Assembly: GCF_039539525.1 (NCBI RefSeq)
Contig: NZ_BAABDH010000024.1
Coordinates: forward strand, 1-64,000
Direction: 5' to 3'
Source: Hymenobacter algoricola
GTDB taxonomy: Bacteria > Bacteroidota > Bacteroidia > Cytophagales > Hymenobacteraceae
Length of the DNA stretch: 64,000 nucleotides
The notes under the pieces: generated by a model
What the model was told of the DNA's origin: nothing
The model's input: the letters and a program-made list of their open reading frames with translations, nothing else
The model's database searches: none
Program-made: the position numbers and the translations under genes
Shown here: piece by piece, positions 50,578 to 58,185 of the stretch
How the letters are laid out: each line of letters opens with the position of its first letter
Numbering within the stretch: position 1 is the stretch's first letter

Positions 50578-52101
50578 ATGACCCCGTCACCTTCCTCTGC
50601 CACCGGCCTGCCGCCGCCGGGACCGGTGCTGGCCGCGCCGCCGGCCACCAACTCCCTGTTCCCGGTTTTTCTGAAGCTGGAAAACCTGCGGGTGCTGCTC
50701 GTGGGCGGCGGGTTCGTAGGGCTGGAGAAGCTCACCGCCATTCTGGTCAACAGCCCGGCTACGGCCATTACGGTGGTCAGTGAAACCTTCCGCCCCGAGA
50801 TTCTGGCCCTCCCCGCCACGTATCCGCACCTGCTGCTGCGCGAGAAATCATACGACCTGCGCGACCTGCTCGGCCACGACATCGTGTTCGTGGCCACCAA
50901 CGACCCGGCGGTCAACCGCCTGGTCAAGGCCCAGGCCACGGCCCAGCGCCTGCTCTGCAACGTGGCCGACACCCCGGCCGAGTGCGACTTCTACCTGGGC
51001 TCCATCGTGCAGAAGGGCGACCTGAAAATCGCCATTTCCACCAACGGCAAGTCGCCCACGGTGGCCAAGCGGCTGCGCGTGGTGCTGCACGAAGCCCTGC
51101 CCGACGAGCTGCACAGCGTGCTGCAGCACATGACCGCCATCCGCGGCCGGCTGGCCGGCGACTTTGCCCACAAGGTGAAGTCGCTGAACGCCGTGACGGC
51201 CGAGCTGGCCGGGGAGCCGGCCTACGAGTCGCCGGCGGCGGCCAAGTGGCGGCGGCTGGCCACCTGGTCGCTGCTGGCCTTTGCGGCCATGCTAAGCTTC
51301 AACATCCTCTCCTACTACGTCACCTGGCAGCAGGTCTGGGACGTGGCCGCCGACTCGCAGCTGTTCTACCTTTTCGTGGCCATCGGCTTCGGCGCGCAGA
51401 TTATAGACGGGCTGCTGGGCATGGGCTACGGGGTGGTGACGGCCATCAGCCTGATGAGCCTGAACATTGCCCCGGCGGCCGTGAGTGCCAGCATTCACAC
51501 CGCCGAAATGTTTGCCAGCGGCGCCTCGGGCTACCATCACTACCGCTTCGGCAACGTGAACAAGCGCCTGTTTAAGGTGCTGCTGATTCCGGGCGTGCTG
51601 GGCGCCATTGCGGGCGCCTACCTGCTCTCGCAGTTCGGGGAGCAATACGCCGGCTACGTCAAGCCCCTGCTGGCCGTATACCTGCTGCTGCTGGGGCTGC
51701 GCATTCTGAGCAAGGCTTTCCGCAAGCCCGGGCCCCGTACCAAGCACACCAAGCTGGGGCTGCTGGCCGCGGCCGGCGGCTTCCTCGACTCGTTCGGGGG
51801 CGGGGGCTGGGGGCCGCTGGTGACCAGCACGCTCATTGCCGGGGGCCGCACGCCGCAGTACGTCATCGGCTCGGTGAGCGTGGCCGAGTTCTTCGTGACC
51901 TTCGCCAGCGCCCTCACCTTTTTCGCCACCATCGGCATCACCCACTGGCAGATTGTGCTGGGCCTCATTGTGGGCGGCGTGGCCGCCGCGCCCCTGGCCG
52001 CCCGCCTGGCCGGCCGCATCCCGGTCCGCTGGATGTTTGTGGGCGTAGGGCTGATGGTGATTGTGTGGAGTTTGTGGGCCTTGCGCAAGCTGTTTGTGTA
52101 A
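50578..52101 (+). CDS. fusion of precorrin-2 dehydrogenase (CysG N-terminal type) and TSUP/TauE transporter
   Basis: The first about 215 residues of this 507-aa protein form the siroheme-synthase dehydrogenase: N-L-R-V-L-L-V-G-G-G-F-V-G near residue 36, V-A-T-N-D-P near 104, then I-S-T-N-G-K-S-P-T near 150. The rest has about 8 hydrophobic helices of the TSUP (TauE/SafE) type with G-A-Q-I-I-D-G-L-L-G-M-G-Y-G near 275 and a repeat of it, F-L-D-S-F-G-G-G-G-W-G-P-L near 400. It therefore joins siroheme formation with transport of a sulfur anion (sulfate in or sulfite out). It ends the plus-strand operon and supplies the step missing from CobA. Confidence 0.9.
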   Translation: MTPSPSSATGLPPPGPVLAAPPATNSLFPVFLKLENLRVLLVGGGFVGLEKLTAILVNSPATAITVVSETFRPEILALPATYPHLLLREKSYDLRDLLGHDIVFVATNDPAVNRLVKAQATAQRLLCNVADTPAECDFYLGSIVQKGDLKIAISTNGKSPTVAKRLRVVLHEALPDELHSVLQHMTAIRGRLAGDFAHKVKSLNAVTAELAGEPAYESPAAAKWRRLATWSLLAFAAMLSFNILSYYVTWQQVWDVAADSQLFYLFVAIGFGAQIIDGLLGMGYGVVTAISLMSLNIAPAAVSASIHTAEMFASGASGYHHYRFGNVNKRLFKVLLIPGVLGAIAGAYLLSQFGEQYAGYVKPLLAVYLLLLGLRILSKAFRKPGPRTKHTKLGLLAAAGGFLDSFGGGGWGPLVTSTLIAGGRTPQYVIGSVSVAEFFVTFASALTFFATIGITHWQIVLGLIVGGVAAAPLAARLAGRIPVRWMFVGVGLMVIVWSLWALRKLFV

Positions 52102-52134
52102 GTCAGCTGGCAGGTAATAGGTAGTCCTCTTCGG

Positions 52135-52310
52135 CTGTCATCCTGAGCGCAACGAAGTGCAGCGAAGGACCTGCCTCGAATTCTCTGCCGAACGTAGTTC
52201 AACACAAAAAGCCCTTTACCATCCGCTGGTAAAGGGCTTTGCTCATTTATCGGGCTTAGCAGTGGCGAAGAGGCAGGTCCTTCGCAAGCGGACGCCAGAT
52301 GGAGGATGAC
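52135..52310. repeat. REP-like inverted element enclosing a terminator
   Basis: CTGTCATCCTGAGCG at the left, then GAAGGACCTGCCTC, is answered by GAGGCAGGTCCTTC and GGATGACCGG at the right. The terminator at 52206-52240 lies in its loop. Confidence 0.8.
52206..52240. terminator. bidirectional terminator at the end of the sulfate operon
   Basis: AAAGCCCTTTACC, a 7-nt loop and GGTAAAGGGCTTT form a perfect 13-bp stem, with A and T runs that serve both directions. It separates the fusion gene from the convergent permease gene. Confidence 0.85.
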
Positions 52311-52326
52311 CGGCGTGTTTTTCTTG

Positions 52327-53787
52327 TTAGCTGCTTGTCTGCTCCGCTTCCGCCTGCTGCCGCAGCTTGCTGTGCTTCTTGCCGTAGCCGTAGTAGATAG
52401 CCAGCCCGATGGCCAGCCACCCGAACAGGCGCAGCCAGGTATCGAGCGGCAAGGACACCATCATCAGCAGGCAGGTCAGGATGCCGAGGATGGGCACCAC
52501 GGGCACCCAGGGCGTGCGGAAGCCGCGGGGGGCATCGGGCTCCTTTTTGCGCATGATCAGAATGCCCAGGCACACCATCACGAAGGCCAGCAGCGTGCCG
52601 ATGCTGGTCATCTCGCCGACCACGGAAATGGGCACGAAGCCGGCAAACAAGCTGATAAACAAGCCCAGCAGCAGGTTCGACTTGTGCGGGGTGCGGAAAA
52701 TGGGGTGGATTTCGGAGAAGATCTTCGGCAGCAGCCCGTCCTTCGACATCGAGAAAAACACCCGGCTCTGCCCCATCAGGTCCACCAGAATCACGGAGGT
52801 GTAGCCGATGAGAATGGCAATGATGATGGCCGAGCTCAGCCAGCCGTAGGGCGTCTTCTCGATGGCAATGGCTACCGGCGCGGCGCTGTTCTTGAACTCG
52901 GTATAGTTGGCGACGCCGGTCAGCACGTGGCCGAAGAGCACGAACAGCACGGTGCAGACCAGCAGGGAGCCGATGATGCCGATGGGCATGTTCTTCTGCG
53001 GATTCTTGGTTTCCTGGGCCATGGTGGCCACGATGTCGAAGCCGATGAAGACGAAGAACACCACCCCGGCCCCGCGCAGGATGCCGCTCAGGCCGAACTC
53101 GCCGAAGGTGCCGGTGTTCTGGGGGATGTAGGGCTGGTAGTTGGCCGGGTCGATGTACTGCCAGCCCAGGGCGATGAATACCAGCACCACGGCCACCTTG
53201 AGCGTAACCACCAGGGCATTAAACCACGCCGAGCCCGAGGTGCCGCGGATGATGATGGCCGTGATGGCCAGCACAATCAGCATGGCCGGCACGTTGACGA
53301 CCCCCGACACCACCGCGCCGTCGGCCAGCTTGGCGGTTTCAAACGGCGACATCACCAGCTGGGGCGGAATGTGCAGGTTGAACTTGTCGAGCACCCTGAC
53401 CAGGTACTGCGACCAGCTGATGGCCACCGTCGCCGCACCCACCGAGTATTCCAGAATCAGGTCCCAGCCGATAATCCAGGCGAACAGCTCGCCCATGGTG
53501 GCGTAGGAATAGGTGTAGGCCGAGCCTGCCACCGGCACCATGGAGGCAAACTCGGCGTAGCACAAGGCCGAAAACGCGCAGCCCACGGCGGCCACCAGAA
53601 AGGAGAGCGTGACGGCCGGGCCGGCGTTGTTGGCCGCGGCAATGCCGGTGAGCGAAAACAAGCCCGCCCCGATGATAACGCCGATGCCGATGGCAATCAG
53701 GCTAAAGCCGCCCAGGCTGCGCTTGAGGGTATTCGCCCCCGTTTCGGCCGCTTCCCGCTGGAGCAGCGCCAATGATTTTTTAAGCAT
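52327..53787 (-). CDS. APC-superfamily amino acid permease, SAM-riboswitch controlled
   Basis: The 486-aa protein has 12 or more hydrophobic helices with the APC/CAT-type start (I-G-I-G-V-I-I-G-A-G-L-F near residue 35) and A-L-C-Y-A-E-F-A-S near 68. It resembles YfnA/CAT-type permeases. Its 5' leader carries a SAM-I riboswitch and a poly-cysteine peptide, exactly as cysH does. I infer that it imports methionine, cysteine or another sulfur amino acid. The protein sequence alone would not show this. The helix-breaking G-A-G-L motif of the substrate site is intact. Confidence 0.88.
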   Translation of the reverse strand: MLKKSLALLQREAAETGANTLKRSLGGFSLIAIGIGVIIGAGLFSLTGIAAANNAGPAVTLSFLVAAVGCAFSALCYAEFASMVPVAGSAYTYSYATMGELFAWIIGWDLILEYSVGAATVAISWSQYLVRVLDKFNLHIPPQLVMSPFETAKLADGAVVSGVVNVPAMLIVLAITAIIIRGTSGSAWFNALVVTLKVAVVLVFIALGWQYIDPANYQPYIPQNTGTFGEFGLSGILRGAGVVFFVFIGFDIVATMAQETKNPQKNMPIGIIGSLLVCTVLFVLFGHVLTGVANYTEFKNSAAPVAIAIEKTPYGWLSSAIIIAILIGYTSVILVDLMGQSRVFFSMSKDGLLPKIFSEIHPIFRTPHKSNLLLGLFISLFAGFVPISVVGEMTSIGTLLAFVMVCLGILIMRKKEPDAPRGFRTPWVPVVPILGILTCLLMMVSLPLDTWLRLFGWLAIGLAIYYGYGKKHSKLRQQAEAEQTSS

Positions 53788-53799
53788 AACAGGGAGTAA

Positions 53800-53818
53800 C
53801 GCGAAGTTTCACTTCGCG
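53800..53818. promoter_or_regulatory. hairpin just upstream of the permease start
   Basis: CGCGAAGT-TTC-ACTTCGCG, a perfect 8-bp stem, lies 13 bp before the permease start codon. It could modulate translation. Confidence 0.5.
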
Positions 53819-53930
53819 AATCGTGGAACGATGCCCCGCCCTACGCGCCAATGTGCGTCGCGCGCCAAAGGCGCCGGGCAGCAGCGGCCGCGCCGGGGGC
53901 GGGCATCATGAAAAAAGAAAACAGAGGAAA

Positions 53931-53954
53931 AGCGGCCTCGGGCTCAGCCGGCCG
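53931..53954 (-). terminator. attenuator hairpin after the poly-Cys leader
   Basis: On the minus strand GCGGCC pairs with GGCCGC, with inner GGC-TGA-GCC, followed by TTTTCCTC and further T-runs (to about 53912). It starts 20 nt after the leader stop. GGGCCAGCTGCCGG within the leader ORF (around 54009-53996) could pair with part of this hairpin instead, giving two alternative folds. Confidence 0.55.
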
Positions 53955-53974
53955 CGCAGCACTCTACCGGCGCC

Positions 53975-54070
53975 TCAACAACAGCAACAACACCCCGGCA
54001 GCTGGCCCGCAGACGCGGCAGATACGGCGGCAAAAACGACTCGGACGGGGTGGTTGGGGAAGCAGTCCAC
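53975..54070 (-). CDS. 31-aa poly-cysteine leader peptide (permease leader)
   Basis: Reading the minus strand from GTG at 54070 gives 31 codons ending ...Q-L-P-G-C-C-C-C-C-stop, with one more cysteine at position 3. The GTG lies 6 nt after the P1 stem of the riboswitch and is preceded by CAAGTTGCC, identical to the cysH leader. Five consecutive Cys codons at the very end are hard to explain except as a stall site for ribosomes short of cysteinyl-tRNA. A terminator-like hairpin follows 20 nt after the stop. The permease start is 187 bp downstream, close to the 181 bp seen for cysH. Confidence 0.8.
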   Translation of the reverse strand: MDCFPNHPVRVVFAAVSAASAGQLPGCCCCC

Positions 54071-54076
54071 GGCAAC

Positions 54077-54175
54077 TTGTTTTTATATGAGCAGGAATTG
54101 GCACCGTTCCGCGGCTTGCGGGTGGTTGCCGGCGCTTCGTCGAGCCTGTCTCTCAGCGCCTCTGTATAAAAACAA
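54077..54175 (-). ncRNA. SAM-I riboswitch upstream of the permease gene
   Basis: The minus strand carries GAGAGACAGGC, GACGAAgCGCCGGCAACC, a P3 arm (CCGCAAGCCGCGG) and GGTGCCAATTCCTGC in order. The P1 stem TTGTTTTTATA/TATAAAAACAA is identical to that of the cysH riboswitch. The two RNAs differ mostly in the P3/P4 arms and loops. It should bind S-adenosylmethionine and act on the leader ORF that begins 6 nt downstream. Confidence 0.93.
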
Positions 54176-54201
54176 TCCTTTGGGGGAAAGAATTGATGCC
54201 G

Positions 54202-54209
54202 CAAAGGTA
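54202..54209 (-). promoter_or_regulatory. promoter box for the permease leader
   Basis: TACCTTTG on the minus strand with TTG 21 bp further upstream, 27 bp before the riboswitch. It matches Bacteroidota TTG-N(17-23)-TAnnTTTG. Confidence 0.65.
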
Positions 54210-54266
54210 GGTTGAGGCCAGCCGGATTTGCAAGCCGGGGCCAAATTCAGGAATTGAGAGGTACAC

Positions 54267-54447
54267 AGAACGTCCAGCAGAGGTGCAGCCGAAGCATCTC
54301 GCGTGCTGATGCTGGAGTGGTAATCACTACCATTTTGCAACGAAGCGGCAGAGATACTTCGGCTGCGCGGACGCCAGATAAAGCATGACAATACTGTTGC
54401 GACATCCGCACGCGAGATACTTCGGCTGCGCCTCTGCAGGACGTTCT
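54267..54447. repeat. composite REP-like element
   Basis: Outer ends AGAACGTCC and GGACGTTCT, next to AGAGG and CCTCT. It contains GCCGAAGCATCTCGCGTGCT and a second, similar GCACGCGAGATACTTCGGC in reverse, and looks like two elements fused. Confidence 0.75.
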
Positions 54448-54466
54448 TTCGGGGCGTTGTACTTCG

Positions 54467-55216
54467 CTACTCCTTCTCCAATTGCTTTGGCGGCTGGGCA
54501 GCGAAGTAGCGCAGCCGGTAACAGTTCATGGCCGTGTCGCCAAGCTGCTCGAGGAGGCGGTAATTGGCCACCGCACCCACCGCCGCACCGATGACGGGCA
54601 CCAGCTGGGCCAGCTTGGCCAGGTCGATGTAGTCGCGGTACTCCTGCTGGAAGGTGCGCCAGTCGAACGCGTGCACGTCGGTGGGCAGGGTGTGGCGGTA
54701 GGCGTCCCAGTCGGCGAGGCGGCGGTAGGTTTCGTTGCGGGTGTGCTGGCTGCTGAAAGCCAGCTGGAAGATGTGCAGCAGGTAGAGCCGCTCGGAATAG
54801 TCCTGCACGTCGTAGCCGTACTGGGCGGCCACGTCGAAGAGCAGCTTGAGCTTGAGGCCCAGCAGCAGGGGAAAATCGGCCAGGCCCAGCAGGAAGCCGC
54901 CCGCGCCGGTTACGGCGCCTTCGGCCGCGGCCGTGGTGCGGTAGTAGCGGATGTGGCGGCGCACCGCTTCCTCGCGGGCAGCCAGCGGGGCGTCCCGCAC
55001 CGGCTGGCGGGTGGTGTGGCTGGAGCCGAACAGCACCCCGCGCACCATCTGCTTGATGGCGGCCGTCAGGGCTACATGCACTTTCTCGGGCAGCAGGGCA
55101 TTGAGCCGCGTCTGCACCCGCCGGGCCACGCGGTTCAGCAGCGACGGGGGCCGCTGCATCTTTTGCTGCCAGGCTTGCAGCTCGGCGTAGGCTTGCTGGT
55201 CGGAGGAGAAAGACAT
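54467..55216 (-). CDS. EcsC family protein
   Basis: The 249-aa product fits the EcsC family: A-V-T-G-A-G-G-F-L-L-G-L-A-D near residue 100, then P-L-L-L-G-L-K-L and a helical second half with L-A-K-L-A-Q-L-V-P-V-I-G-A-A-V-G-A-V-A-N near 200. These glycine-rich hydrophobic helices suggest membrane association. The molecular role of EcsC proteins outside Bacillus is not known. It is flanked by a REP-like element and the DUF6056 gene. Confidence 0.85.
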   Translation of the reverse strand: MSFSSDQQAYAELQAWQQKMQRPPSLLNRVARRVQTRLNALLPEKVHVALTAAIKQMVRGVLFGSSHTTRQPVRDAPLAAREEAVRRHIRYYRTTAAAEGAVTGAGGFLLGLADFPLLLGLKLKLLFDVAAQYGYDVQDYSERLYLLHIFQLAFSSQHTRNETYRRLADWDAYRHTLPTDVHAFDWRTFQQEYRDYIDLAKLAQLVPVIGAAVGAVANYRLLEQLGDTAMNCYRLRYFAAQPPKQLEKE

Positions 55217-55263
55217 GAAGCGGATACGGTGCGGCGGGCGTCAGCGGTTGCCCGCAGGCCCGC

Positions 55264-56751
55264 TTAGTGAAAATTAACTTCTACCCCTTCGATATGGCGC
55301 TGCTGCACCCGCAGCGAATCAACCTGAAACCAGCCGGCAACGGCCCGGTTCAGCTCGGAGGAGGCATCTTCGCTGAGCGGATCGCCGAGCACGAGCAGGT
55401 AGTGGGGAGTCAGGTTTTGCAGGCCAGTCACTTCTACCGTGCGCTGCCCCTGCGCCTGGGCCGCCTGAATAGCGCGGGAGCGGGCCTCATTTTGCTGCTT
55501 AAAGGCAGGAGCCGTTTCCAGCCACTCCCGCCAGGCGGCGCGCTGGTTGCCGCCGGCTGCCAGCAGCAGCGCGTAGGCCAGCGCCGGTACCCGCAGCGAA
55601 GCCAGCCAGCGACGCCCGGGCGCCCCGGGAGTTGTCGGCAAGGCGGCCCACAACGCCAGCAGCCAGCCCGTCAGCAGCCAGAACCACAGGAAGTTGAGCG
55701 ACCGGACCGCCGGATACCCGGGCCACGTCCGGCTCAGCAGCAGGAAGCAGGCAAACAGGCCCAGCGCCACCACGCCCAGGCCCAGGGGCAGCGGGCAGTG
55801 TAAGCCGGCAGGCCGCCAGCGGCGCATCCGGTAGCCCAGCCCGGACACCAGCACTGGCGCCAGGGCCAGGGTCGTCAGGTTGATGGGAGTCGTTACAAAC
55901 ATTCCCATGTAGGCCACTGCCCGGCCTACCACGTGCCCTATCCCCGCCGATTCTGCTTTGCCCGCAAAGGCCATGCGCGCGAAGTTGCCGGGCGCCAGCA
56001 GGGCAACGGCCCCGGCGGCCCCGCTAATCAGCAGCAGGCTCAGCCACCGGTAGCGGCCGCCGGATGCTGCCCGCCGCCAGGTGGCCGCCGTGAGCACCAG
56101 CAGCAGCCACAGCAGCAGTACCAGCGCCAGCTCGTTGGAGCCGGCTACTCCCAGGGCAGCCACTACGGCCAGCGCGTACCACCCTCCCCGCACCCCGGCG
56201 GCCCGGGCTTGCCCGGCCCGCAGGCCGGCCACCGGTACCAGCACCAGCAGCACGGCCGCAATCTGGTAGGTGACGGTGCTGGCAAACCAGTAAAACCCGG
56301 AGTTCACGCTGGGCATAGTGTAGAGCTGGCCCAGCAGCCACGCCCCCGACCACGCCCAGGAGGCCCGCCAGCTCAGGTGCCCCCGGGTGAGCGTGCGCAG
56401 GGCCAGGGCCTGCACCCCGCCCGTGACGACAAAGAGCCCGAAGGCGAACAGGCCCACGCCGGCTTCCCAGCCGTAAGACAGCGGGTTGAGGCCCGTCAGC
56501 CACAGGGCGGCAGTGTAGCGCCCGGTCCAGTTGGTGTACAGATGCGCCACCGCGGCCGGCCAGCCCAGGTTGCGGGCCAGCACGGCGTTGCCGTAGTCAT
56601 CCCAGTACGGTTGATTGTAATAGCACAATGCCAGATAGGGCAGCAGCAGCACGGCCAGCGTCAGGCCAACAAGCCAGACCTTGCGGGCTACCGCCCAGCT
56701 CAGCCAGGCGCGGCGCGGGGTAACGTAGCGTATCCAGGACAGGGTTATCAT
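55264..56751 (-). CDS. polytopic membrane protein, DUF6056-like glycosyltransferase-type
   Basis: The 495-aa product has about 10 hydrophobic helices and a soluble C-terminal tail of about 90 residues. Y-N-Q-P-Y-W-D-D-Y-G-N near residue 48 lies just after the first helix. This D-D motif on the first outer loop recalls GT-C type transferases, and A-L-W-L-T-G near 83 follows. The frame is open beyond the ATG at 56751, but those codons are not hydrophobic, so I use 56751. It lies 38 bp after the Gfo/Idh gene, so they may be co-transcribed. Confidence 0.75.
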   Translation of the reverse strand: MITLSWIRYVTPRRAWLSWAVARKVWLVGLTLAVLLLPYLALCYYNQPYWDDYGNAVLARNLGWPAAVAHLYTNWTGRYTAALWLTGLNPLSYGWEAGVGLFAFGLFVVTGGVQALALRTLTRGHLSWRASWAWSGAWLLGQLYTMPSVNSGFYWFASTVTYQIAAVLLVLVPVAGLRAGQARAAGVRGGWYALAVVAALGVAGSNELALVLLLWLLLVLTAATWRRAASGGRYRWLSLLLISGAAGAVALLAPGNFARMAFAGKAESAGIGHVVGRAVAYMGMFVTTPINLTTLALAPVLVSGLGYRMRRWRPAGLHCPLPLGLGVVALGLFACFLLLSRTWPGYPAVRSLNFLWFWLLTGWLLALWAALPTTPGAPGRRWLASLRVPALAYALLLAAGGNQRAAWREWLETAPAFKQQNEARSRAIQAAQAQGQRTVEVTGLQNLTPHYLLVLGDPLSEDASSELNRAVAGWFQVDSLRVQQRHIEGVEVNFH

Positions 56752-56789
56752 AAGATGGAACTCTATATGGCGGGTAATCCGAACAAGGG

Positions 56790-57815
56790 TTAGCGGAGGG
56801 AGTATATCCGCTCGATAATCTCGACTACCTTCAGTCCTTCCAGGGCGTTGGTGGTGGCAAAGCTGCGCTTTTGCACCGTATCCACCACGTTTTCGATGAC
56901 CTGCACGTGGTTGGCGGCGCTGCCCTGGTAGGGGCCGTAGTCGTTGGCGGGGTTGGTGGCCGCGAGTTCGGGCATCTGGTAGTCGCGCAGGTGGCAGTAC
57001 TCGACTTTGTCCATGTACTGCCCGCCGATGCGCAGGCTGCCGTGCTCGGCCACCACGGTCAGGGAGCTTTCCAGGTTTCGGTCCCACACGGCGGTGCTGT
57101 ACTGCAGTGTGCCGCTGCCGCCGCGCAGCAGGTCGAAGGTAATGAGGCCGGAGTCTTCGAAGTCGGTGAGGGCTACGTGGTTGAAGTCGCGGAAGCGGGC
57201 CGAGATATTGGTGATGTCGCCGAACACCCAGTAGAGCAGATCGACGAAGTGGCTGAACTGGGTGAAGAGCGTCCCGCCGTCCTGCTGCTGCCGGCCCTTC
57301 CAGCCGCCGGGCTGGTAGTAGCGGGCGTCGCGGTTCCAGAAGCAGTTGATCTGCACCAGGTAGATCTGGCCCAGCCGGCCTTCCTCATAAACCTGCTTGA
57401 GCCAGGCGGCGGGTGGCGAGTAGCGGTTCTGCATCACCCCGAACACCAGCCGGCCGGTTTGCAGGGCCGTGTGCACAATGGCCTCAGCGTCGGCCTTGCG
57501 CAGGGCCAGGGGCTTTTCCACTACCACGTGCAGGCCGTGGCGCAGCCCCTGCACGGCCTGGGGCGCGTGCTCATGGTTGGGCGTGGCCACGGTCAGCACG
57601 TCGGCGGCCGGGCCGTGGGCGAGGTAGTCTTCCAGAGAAGCGAAGAAGGGCACGCCGGCAAACTCGGCGGCCAGCGCCGCGGCCCGGGTAGGGTCCGTAT
57701 CAATAAGGGCAACCAGGGCGGCGGCGGCGTGGGCCTGCACGAAGCTGGCGTGGCGGCGGCCGATGTGGCCCACGCCGCAGATGGCAAAACGAACGGCAGG
57801 TAGGGAGTCGGGCAA
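56790..57815 (-). CDS. Gfo/Idh/MocA-family sugar oxidoreductase
   Basis: The 341-aa protein has the Rossmann motif F-A-I-C-G-V-G-H-I-G-R-R near residue 8, and V-V-V-E-K-P-L-A-L near 96 holds the catalytic-type lysine. G-G-G-T-L-type spacing (D-G-G-T-L-F-T-Q-F-S-H-F near 180) follows. No ATG fits; TTG at 57815 gives the family start M-P-D-S-L-P-A-V-R-F. The open frame continues to an ATG at 57977 inside the 21-bp array, but a TAnnTTTG box at 57876 argues for the short form. With the aminotransferase upstream it could form a WbpB/WbpE-like pair for amino-sugar acids. Confidence 0.85.
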   Translation of the reverse strand: MPDSLPAVRFAICGVGHIGRRHASFVQAHAAAALVALIDTDPTRAAALAAEFAGVPFFASLEDYLAHGPAADVLTVATPNHEHAPQAVQGLRHGLHVVVEKPLALRKADAEAIVHTALQTGRLVFGVMQNRYSPPAAWLKQVYEEGRLGQIYLVQINCFWNRDARYYQPGGWKGRQQQDGGTLFTQFSHFVDLLYWVFGDITNISARFRDFNHVALTDFEDSGLITFDLLRGGSGTLQYSTAVWDRNLESSLTVVAEHGSLRIGGQYMDKVEYCHLRDYQMPELAATNPANDYGPYQGSAANHVQVIENVVDTVQKRSFATTNALEGLKVVEIIERIYSLR

Positions 57816-57875
57816 CGGAATAGCGGTTTGCAGGGAAGCCGGCCGCCAGCAGGGCAGCCTTGGGGGGGTAGCGGA

Positions 57876-57883
57876 CAAAACTA
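57876..57883 (-). promoter_or_regulatory. candidate -7 box for the Gfo/Idh gene
   Basis: CAAAACTA reads TAGTTTTG on the minus strand, 60 bp before the TTG start. It lies just downstream of the 21-bp array. Confidence 0.45.
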
Positions 57884-57918
57884 ACGAATATCGGCTGGGC
57901 TCCGCGGTCTTGTTCTCT

Positions 57919-58107
57919 ACCGCGAATGCCTGAAACCACGCCGCGAACAACTGAATCCAGACCGCGAAGGGCAGCATCTGGGCCGCGAGCCCCCAAACCC
58001 AGGCCCCGAACGACTGAGGCCCTACCGCGAACAGGCAAGACCACAGCGCGAGCGACTGAATCTGGGCCGCGAACGAGTGAATCCAGACCCCGGGTGACCG
58101 GGGCCGC
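57919..58107. repeat. 9 x 21-bp tandem array, second type
   Basis: Nine units of exactly 21 bp follow each other with shared core CCGCGAACnACTGAATCC. The best conserved parts are CCGCGA and GAATCCAG. The last unit ends in a CCCCGG-GTGA-CCGGGG hairpin. The units are not self-complementary, unlike those at 23887. In frame they encode a proline/arginine/threonine-rich heptad on the plus strand, but no start or signal supports translation. It lies between the aminotransferase and Gfo/Idh genes. Confidence 0.88.
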
Positions 58108-58185
58108 AGGTCAGACTTTTGGTACCCACAGATCGGTTTTTAGCGCACTTTTCAGCGGGGCGAAGCCCTGGGCAGCCCCAGGGGG

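Noticed and set aside
53944..54204. 86-codon minus-strand ORF across the permease riboswitch
   Set aside because: It runs through the structured aptamer; the conserved GTG ORF in another frame explains the sequence better.
56752..57087. N-terminal extension of the DUF6056 protein
   Set aside because: It lies antisense-frame within the Gfo/Idh coding region and is not hydrophobic; the ATG at 56751 precedes the first membrane helix.
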